64,000 nt of DNA, taken from NCBI RefSeq assembly GCF_013391475.1, contig NZ_JACBAZ010000002.1, positions 550,706 to 614,705 of the forward strand. The letters are read 5' to 3'. Position numbers and translations under genes: made by a program. The stretch is from Oceaniferula marina (GTDB lineage: Bacteria; Verrucomicrobiota; Verrucomicrobiia; Verrucomicrobiales; Akkermansiaceae). The first letter of the stretch is position 1. Every line of letters starts with the position of its first letter. The notes under the pieces are model-generated. The model was given only the letters and a program-made list of their open reading frames with translations. It had not been told where the DNA came from and searched no databases. This document shows, piece by piece, positions 59,478 through 64,000 of the stretch.

Positions 59478-61124
59478 ATGATCATGAGCTGGAAACCTGC
59501 CAACAAACCATCACGCGTTCCGAGCTGGGTTCCCGGGCCGGTGCGCTGGGTAGTGAAGTGGGGGCTGGTCGCCGCTTTTCTGGCATTCTTGGTCGGCTTG
59601 TATTACCTCTATCTGGCCTCCAAATTTGACATCGAACGGGTGGCCCGGATGCCGGAGCGTTCAGTCATCCTCGATCGGACCGGACTGGAATTTGCTTATA
59701 TCCATGGTGAACGCCGCCGATTGATTACCCGGGAGGAAATTCCGGAGGTGATGGTTCAGGCGCTCAGAGCTCGTGAGGATGTACGTTTCCCCGTGCACAG
59801 TGGGATAGATGCCAAGGGCTTGGTCCGGGCGACCTTGCGCAATATCAAAGACCGTTCCTTTACCCAGGGAGCATCCACCCTGACGATGCAGCTGGCCCGT
59901 AATAGCTATGACATGCGGGCAAAATCATTGCACCGCAAGTTGCTGGAAATGGCGCTGACCTTGAGAATCGAGCATCATTACAGCAAGGATGAGATACTGA
60001 CGCATTACCTCAACCGGATTTATTTTGGTTCCGGATGCCACGGGGTGGAAGAGGCGGCGCAGACGTATTTTGGCCGACCTACCTCGGAGCTCAACACGTC
60101 CGAATGCGCCATGTTGGTTGGTATCATCCGGGGTCCTCATGTGTTTTCGCCCTTCAGGAATTGGGACGGGGCCCTGGCCCAGCGCGATGAGGTGTTCGAG
60201 CGGATGCTTGTTTGTGGTTTTTTGACGGAGCAGGAGATCGAAGCGGCCAAAGCAGAAAAAATCCGCTTGGTTCCTGAGAAGGATCGGGGCCGGGGGAGCT
60301 CGTATGTGAAGGAAAGCATCCGTCGTCATTTGCAAGTTCTGTTGGAGAAACATGACATTCGGGATGGAGGGCTGCGTATTCATACAAGTCTGGATGCCAA
60401 AACCCAGTGGAAGTATGATGCTCTGCTCAGTCGACCGATTTCTGGATTGGAGAAGGATGAGGTAGGCGATTTGCAGGCGGCTGTGGTGAAAATGGATGCG
60501 GAGACCGGAGGGGTGATGGCGATGTGTGGTGGCCGTTCATACTACCATTCTGCCTACAATCGGGCTTATCGCGCGAAGCGGGATCTGGGACCGGCCTATG
60601 AGCCGTTTCTTTCGGCCATTGCCCATGAACGAGGTAAGGTGGTGATTCCCGGGCAGGCAGTTCAAACCGGACGTCAGCTCGGAGTGCCGGAAGCGATCCG
60701 CCTGACCAAGCGTCTGGGGATCAGCGGACCGTTTCAAGAAAGCGAGGACCTCTACCGTGGGGCTGTAGCTGCCAGTCCGGTTGAGATGGCGATGGCTTCG
60801 TCCATTCTTGCAAACCATGGGAAAAAGCCTAGATTGCATTTTATCGAGCGAATCACCGATGAGCAAGGCCGCGAGTTATACCGATATGAACCGGGGGCGA
60901 GCCAGGCGATCCGCCCGGATTCCGCACGGGATGCCATGGCCGAGGTGAAGCAGGCATATGGAAAGACAGAGTGGGTTGACGTCACTGGGTCGTGTCGCGA
61001 TGCTTGGGGCGTGCGTGTGGATGCTCGCTCAGTATCGGTGATCTGGCTCGGATACGATCAACCGAAAAAAATGGGAACCCGTGAGCAGGTGAAAAAGGCG
61101 CTGTCTTCGCTGTGGGTTCGTTAG
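59478..61124 (+). CDS. Class A PBP-like glycosyltransferase with degenerate transpeptidase domain
   Basis: One TM near residues 25-45 (WGLVAAFLAFLVGLYYLYLA). The GT51 domain is intact (ALRAREDVRFPVHSG, ATLRNIKDRSFTQGASTLTMQLARNSYDM, KDEILTHYLNRIYFGSGCHGVEEAA). In the C-terminal domain SXXK is replaced by PAYE (Pro372, Glu375) and KTG by VTGS (Val502). It is therefore probably a monofunctional peptidoglycan polymerase with a non-catalytic transpeptidase fold. 548 aa, shorter than its neighbour. Start ATG 59478 or 59484. Same strand, 50 bp after the active PBP. Confidence 0.88.
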   Translation: MIMSWKPANKPSRVPSWVPGPVRWVVKWGLVAAFLAFLVGLYYLYLASKFDIERVARMPERSVILDRTGLEFAYIHGERRRLITREEIPEVMVQALRAREDVRFPVHSGIDAKGLVRATLRNIKDRSFTQGASTLTMQLARNSYDMRAKSLHRKLLEMALTLRIEHHYSKDEILTHYLNRIYFGSGCHGVEEAAQTYFGRPTSELNTSECAMLVGIIRGPHVFSPFRNWDGALAQRDEVFERMLVCGFLTEQEIEAAKAEKIRLVPEKDRGRGSSYVKESIRRHLQVLLEKHDIRDGGLRIHTSLDAKTQWKYDALLSRPISGLEKDEVGDLQAAVVKMDAETGGVMAMCGGRSYYHSAYNRAYRAKRDLGPAYEPFLSAIAHERGKVVIPGQAVQTGRQLGVPEAIRLTKRLGISGPFQESEDLYRGAVAASPVEMAMASSILANHGKKPRLHFIERITDEQGRELYRYEPGASQAIRPDSARDAMAEVKQAYGKTEWVDVTGSCRDAWGVRVDARSVSVIWLGYDQPKKMGTREQVKKALSSLWVR

Positions 61125-61138
61125 GTTTGATTTTTAGT

Positions 61139-61162
61139 AAAAACCTCAAATTTATGGTTTTT
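61139..61162 (+). terminator. Weak A/T-rich hairpin after the PBP genes
   Basis: AAAAACC (61139-61145) and GGTTTTT (61156-61162) pair with a 10-nt loop. The stem is A/T-rich, so termination strength is doubtful. Confidence 0.4.
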
Positions 61163-61175
61163 ATGAGCTTCGGTA

Positions 61176-61205
61176 TTGACCTTGTATGTTAATGGTCATT
61201 ACAAA
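61176..61205 (+). promoter_or_regulatory. Promoter-like sequence before candidate small RNA
   Basis: TTGACC (61176-61181), 18-bp spacer, TACAAA (61200-61205). No protein gene follows on this strand within the window, but a structured region and terminator do. Confidence 0.5.
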
Positions 61206-61211
61206 TAGAAC

Positions 61212-61482
61212 CCTGCAGCAGATTGGTGGTCAACTTGATCGCAACTTGATCGACATCTGCTGCGGTAAAAAAACATGAAACACATCTAAAAAAACACATA
61301 TGGACACACAATAACGGGACTTGTCGTGCTGGCAGTCGGAGTCGATTCGAAAACGGCTGCCAGCATTGCATCCAAATCGGGGGGGGAAGCCTCAGTGGTT
61401 TGGCGTTGATCCTTCGATGACGTAAGTAAGCGTGAATCCCTTTGTTCAGCGGCGGTGGCACGGGGCCTTCGCCGCTTTTTTA
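61212..61482 (+). ncRNA. Candidate small RNA (about 270 nt)
   Basis: Follows a promoter-like pair at 61176-61205. GCAGCAGAT pairs with ATCTGCTGC (about 61215-61263), enclosing two AACTTGATCG repeats. GCTGGCAG (about 61329-61337) pairs with CTGCCAGC (about 61355-61362). A terminator AGCGGCG (61448-61454) with CGCCGCT (61470-61476) is followed by six T. No convincing reading frame: a 28-codon ORF from 61192 overlaps the first stem. The terminator touches the convergent DUF420 gene. Unknown family. Confidence 0.45.
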
Positions 61483-62025
61483 ATAGTATGGCCTCAGCAT
61501 CAGATAACAAACCGGGCCGGTAATGGCGACATAGAGCCAAAGGGGGAAGACCCAGCGGGCCATTTTTCGATGGCGTTCAAAGTGGTGGCTTACACCCAGT
61601 GACAGGGTGATCAGGATGAACGGCAGGCTGACCGCCGCCAGCAGGATGTGGCTGGCCAGAATGATCAGATAAAGGGTTTTAACGGCCCCTTCTCCCCCGT
61701 GGCGGACCTCACCGTGGGTGCTGTGATAGGTTACATAACTGACGAGAAAGAGGGTGGAAAATAGAACAGCAGCACCGATGAAACGTTTGTGCCCGGCGAT
61801 GTTTTTCTTTTTGATAGCAAGGACGGCGAGCACTAGACAGATCGCAACCAGCGAGTTCAGAATGGCGTGTAGTGCCGGGAGAAACGAGAAATCGACATCG
61901 ACCTTGAACTTGTATCGCCCCATGGCGGAAATGACCACAAAGATGAGAATGCTCACAGTCCACGAAGCTCGGGTCAGGATTTTGAGCTGTCTGGGATTGG
62001 GCTCTTGTGAGAGGTAATCTTGCAT
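61480..62025 (-). CDS. DUF420 membrane protein (cytochrome oxidase assembly-linked)
   Basis: 181 aa with five hydrophobic helices. Conserved His residues fit DUF420 and the related CtaM (oxidase assembly) family: LPALHAILN, AGHKRFIG, ASHILLAA, FERHRKMARW. It probably helps mature the haem-copper oxidase; this rests on the family and its place behind ctaB and SCO genes. Inner membrane. It ends on the T-run of a plus-strand terminator. Confidence 0.88.
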   Translation of the reverse strand: MQDYLSQEPNPRQLKILTRASWTVSILIFVVISAMGRYKFKVDVDFSFLPALHAILNSLVAICLVLAVLAIKKKNIAGHKRFIGAAVLFSTLFLVSYVTYHSTHGEVRHGGEGAVKTLYLIILASHILLAAVSLPFILITLSLGVSHHFERHRKMARWVFPLWLYVAITGPVCYLMLRPYY

Positions 62026-62077
62026 GACGCTATCTAGGGTCGGTGGGCAAAGCTTGATGACAGGTTGGAAACTTCCC

Positions 62078-62752
62078 CTACTTTTTATCGAGCTCTTTGC
62101 GGATCATATCGTGTAGGACTTTTTCGGTTTCCTGGTAAACGGCATCACCCTGTTGGCGGGCGCTGTAGAGGTCGCGGCGGCCGACCATTCCCATGTTGCG
62201 GTCGTAGACGGCGATGGACATGTTGTGGGCGAGTTCTCCCTTGGTGGCGGCTTCATCCGGGTCTTCGCGTCGTTGGATCGGGTCGTATTTCATTTCATCG
62301 ACCATGTAGGATTTCAGTGCCGCGGGGTCACCGGTGAGGAACCACCAGTTCGAGGTATCCGCGCCCAGGCTTTCTGCGTAGGTTTTCATTTTCTCCGGGC
62401 TGTCTTCCTCGGGGTTGACGGTGATGCAGACAAGTTGGAACCCGGGCTCGCCTTTGAAGGTCTCGTAGACTTGCTTCAGCCCCTGGGAGTTGCGTTTGGC
62501 GCACATCGGGCAGGTGGCATAGAACTGGGCAAAGGCCCAAACCTTGCCTTTGAGATCGGAAAGTTTGACTTCCTTGCCATCTTGATTGGTGAGCGTGAGG
62601 TCCTTGCTGAGAACAATGCCGGGTTCACTCGGGGGGAGTTGCAGTGAGGGTTTCACCTGCTGATTTCGCAGGTAAAAAGTGGTGGCCAGAATGAGGGCGG
62701 AGGCCGCAGCTACACTGAGGTAGATCAGGGTGATTTTTCCTTTGTCTGTCAT
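62078..62752 (-). CDS. SCO1/SenC-family copper chaperone-like protein
   Basis: A TM anchor at about 10-27 (IYLSVAAASALILATTFYL), then a thioredoxin-like domain: VKLSDLKGKVWAFAQFYATCPMC (C81, C84) and the conserved His in ELAHNMSIAVYDR (His176). Classic SCO proteins have CxxxC; here the motif is CPMC (CxxC), closer to thioredoxin or TlpA. It should deliver copper to, or reduce, the CuA site of cytochrome oxidase. The frame upstream to 62821 is not used; ATG 62752 begins the anchor. Confidence 0.88.
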   Translation of the reverse strand: MTDKGKITLIYLSVAAASALILATTFYLRNQQVKPSLQLPPSEPGIVLSKDLTLTNQDGKEVKLSDLKGKVWAFAQFYATCPMCAKRNSQGLKQVYETFKGEPGFQLVCITVNPEEDSPEKMKTYAESLGADTSNWWFLTGDPAALKSYMVDEMKYDPIQRREDPDEAATKGELAHNMSIAVYDRNMGMVGRRDLYSARQQGDAVYQETEKVLHDMIRKELDKK

Positions 62753-62872
62753 GGGGTGGAAAGTGAATTTTAAGAAAATGAGGGTGGGGTCAGAGGATGC
62801 GGTAGGGAGGATTGACCCCAATCCTCCGCGGTTTTGTTCATTCCTGTGTTGTCAGTCTTAATCGATGGCTGA

Positions 62873-63646
62873 TTAATCGACGTGTCCAGTGCGGGTTTCG
62901 CTGAGAACGTAGTCGGTATGCTTGAGCAGTTTGGCTTTTTGATTTTCTACCGCATTGACATAAAACCGGGCTTCTTCGTTATCTTTGAGCGACGGGTCTG
63001 CGGCGACTTTTTGTTTGGCCATTTCCTGGGCCTGATAAATTTCCTTGAAGTCGTAGCGTTGGCGGAGGTGCATTTTACGATCGATCAAGGCGATCTCGGA
63101 TGGAAATTTCCATTTTCCACCTGCTTCGCCTTCTTTCCGCTCAATGACGAGGCCGAGCCGTAGTTGGTCTTTGATATACCCTCGCTGTTTGCCGGTGTCA
63201 CCGGTGGTTAGAAACCAGCAGCGGTCGTCATCGATACCGAGCGATTTCATGGCTGCCATTAACTCTTCTGCTTCGACCCCTTGATCGGCCCCTTCAATTG
63301 ACAAAAACACAAAGCGGACTTGATCGTTGTCGCTGTAGTGCTGCCAGAGCTCTTTCATCATCGCCAAGGCATGTTGGTTTTCATCGAGCTGGCTGACGCA
63401 GATCGGGGCGGCGAACCAGACCTTGCCTTCGAGCTCGGACAGGCTGACGAGTTGGTTATGTTGATTTTTGGCGGCCAGGTTTTTGGAAATTTTGGCAACG
63501 ATGGGAGGTCGTTTGGGGTCTTGGCTTTGTTCGTGTTTGCGGTAGGCGTAGAGCACGAATCCGGCACCAATGATCATGATGGCGACCAGAATGAAGGCGG
63601 TGCGCCGGAGTTCGGCCGGATTACGTTCTGCGGGTTCTAGATCCAT
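62873..63646 (-). CDS. SCO-like paralogue with lost copper ligands
   Basis: One TM (about 17-34, FILVAIMIIGAGFVLYAY), then a thioredoxin fold paralleling the next gene (SLSELEGKVWFAAPICVSQLDENQ). Only one Cys (Cys83) is left of the CxxC, and the SCO His is replaced (KFPSEIALIDR). It cannot bind copper in the usual way. It may be a partner or regulator of the active SCO. It lies between ctaB and the active SCO gene on the same strand. Confidence 0.8.
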   Translation of the reverse strand: MDLEPAERNPAELRRTAFILVAIMIIGAGFVLYAYRKHEQSQDPKRPPIVAKISKNLAAKNQHNQLVSLSELEGKVWFAAPICVSQLDENQHALAMMKELWQHYSDNDQVRFVFLSIEGADQGVEAEELMAAMKSLGIDDDRCWFLTTGDTGKQRGYIKDQLRLGLVIERKEGEAGGKWKFPSEIALIDRKMHLRQRYDFKEIYQAQEMAKQKVAADPSLKDNEEARFYVNAVENQKAKLLKHTDYVLSETRTGHVD

Positions 63647-63695
63647 GGTTCAGATTCCGTTGAGCTGGTTTCATTGGGTGGGGAAGCGCGGGAAA

Positions 63696-64000
63696 TTAGC
63701 GCACGTTCCAGCCGATAGCAAGTAATCCGAGTGACAGCGGCAGGTAGAGCAGGGTGTAGAAAAAGAGTTTTCGTGCCGATGGTTTATCCGCGTCGGATTT
63801 AAACACCCAGCAGAGCCAGAGCATGACCAAACCTGCGGCGGCTCCGCCAAAACTCCAGATGACGTTGGCATAGCCGAGAGCTTGGGCCAGAGGAGCCAGC
63901 CCGATGAGTAGCAGGGTAAAACCGGTGGCGATGATGGCGGTTTTTTTGCCGGAAGCGTCACCATTGCTCCACATGGCGTAGCCAGCGTCTTCATATTCTT
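63696..64000 (-). CDS. ctaB: Protoheme IX farnesyltransferase (haem O synthase), C-terminal part
   Basis: The frame is open across the window edge (EYEDAGYAMWSNGDASGKKTA, matching the last cytosolic loop of CtaB/CyoE) and ends at 63696. Three or four transmembrane segments are visible (GFTLLLIGLAPLAQAL, NVIWSFGGAAAGLVMLWLCW, LFFYTLLYLPLSLGLLAIGW). It adds farnesyl to haem B to make haem O for the terminal oxidase. The N-terminal half and active-site Asp motifs lie outside the window. It heads the run ctaB - SCO-like - SCO - DUF420, all minus strand. Confidence 0.85.
   Translation of the reverse strand, partial: EYEDAGYAMWSNGDASGKKTAIIATGFTLLLIGLAPLAQALGYANVIWSFGGAAAGLVMLWLCWVFKSDADKPSARKLFFYTLLYLPLSLGLLAIGWNVR

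Noticed and set aside
61192-61278. 28-codon ORF near the second candidate RNA
   Set aside because: No Shine-Dalgarno sequence, starts before the predicted transcription start, and overlaps the paired stem.

Overview
The window looks like chromosomal DNA from a member of the Verrucomicrobiota (PVC superphylum), probably the Verrucomicrobiales. The inference rests on gene content: a PVC-type haem-binding dehydrogenase with a CxxCH tail, a DUF1080 (3-keto-disaccharide hydrolase) protein, two formylglycine sulfatases, ThuA, SHD1-domain secreted proteins, a PEP-CTERM protein, a DUF6288 protein and a Tat-exported Gfo/Idh/MocA oxidoreductase. I see no phage, plasmid or CRISPR region and no tRNA or rRNA gene. 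Both window ends cut through genes: a cadherin-repeat surface protein on the left and haem O synthase (ctaB/cyoE) on the right.

Layout. 1-4.3 kb: end of a giant adhesin, a secreted orphan protein and a GNAT acetyltransferase, separated by intergenic palindromic repeats. 4.5-12.1 kb: a probable six-gene minus-strand catabolic operon (TIM-barrel PEP-hydrolase-like protein, Tm-1-like ATP-binding protein, FG-GAP propeller, Dabb protein, DUF1080 hydrolase, haem dehydrogenase) with a divergent AraC regulator and an inverted repeat in the shared promoter region. 13-20.8 kb: sulfatase, ThuA, membrane protein, M29 aminopeptidase, pabB and a secreted protein with a degenerate Lon-like domain. 20.9-26.2 kb (plus): uracil-DNA glycosylase, asparaginase-like protein, MalK/UgpC-type ATPase, M3 oligopeptidase and a PepSY membrane protein. 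26-30 kb: L,D-transpeptidase, PEP-CTERM protein and accBC. 30-35 kb: an orphan cytosolic protein, ribosomal protein bL31 between inverted copies of a palindromic element, and a large PDZ/DUF6288 protein. 35-39.4 kb: an anti-sigma/ECF sigma/secreted protease module and two small orphan genes. 39.5-45.7 kb: Gfo/Idh/MocA oxidoreductase, sulfatase, DUF1566 protein and a subtilase-like protein. 45.8-53 kb: pheT, a candidate small RNA, fur, ruvB, an ACT protein and a SHD1-CAP secreted protein. 53-61 kb: an EF-hand-like secreted protein, bactofilin, two S1C protease-like paralogues separated by an 18-unit octamer array, and two class A PBP-like proteins. 61-64 kb: a candidate small RNA and a cytochrome-oxidase assembly operon (ctaB, two SCO-like proteins, DUF420).

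Most unusual. (i) A family of roughly 205-bp whole-element palindromes, each ending in TACCA/TGGTA-like termini and carrying an apical hairpin with a CCCG loop whose stem covaries between copies. Most sit within about 25 bp of a stop codon. (ii) Two strong candidate non-coding RNAs with their own promoters and intrinsic terminators. (iii) Several adjacent pairs in which one paralogue has lost catalytic residues: S1C proteases, class A PBPs and SCO proteins.

Everything is read by eye. No database searches were run, and family names come from recognised motifs and domain order.
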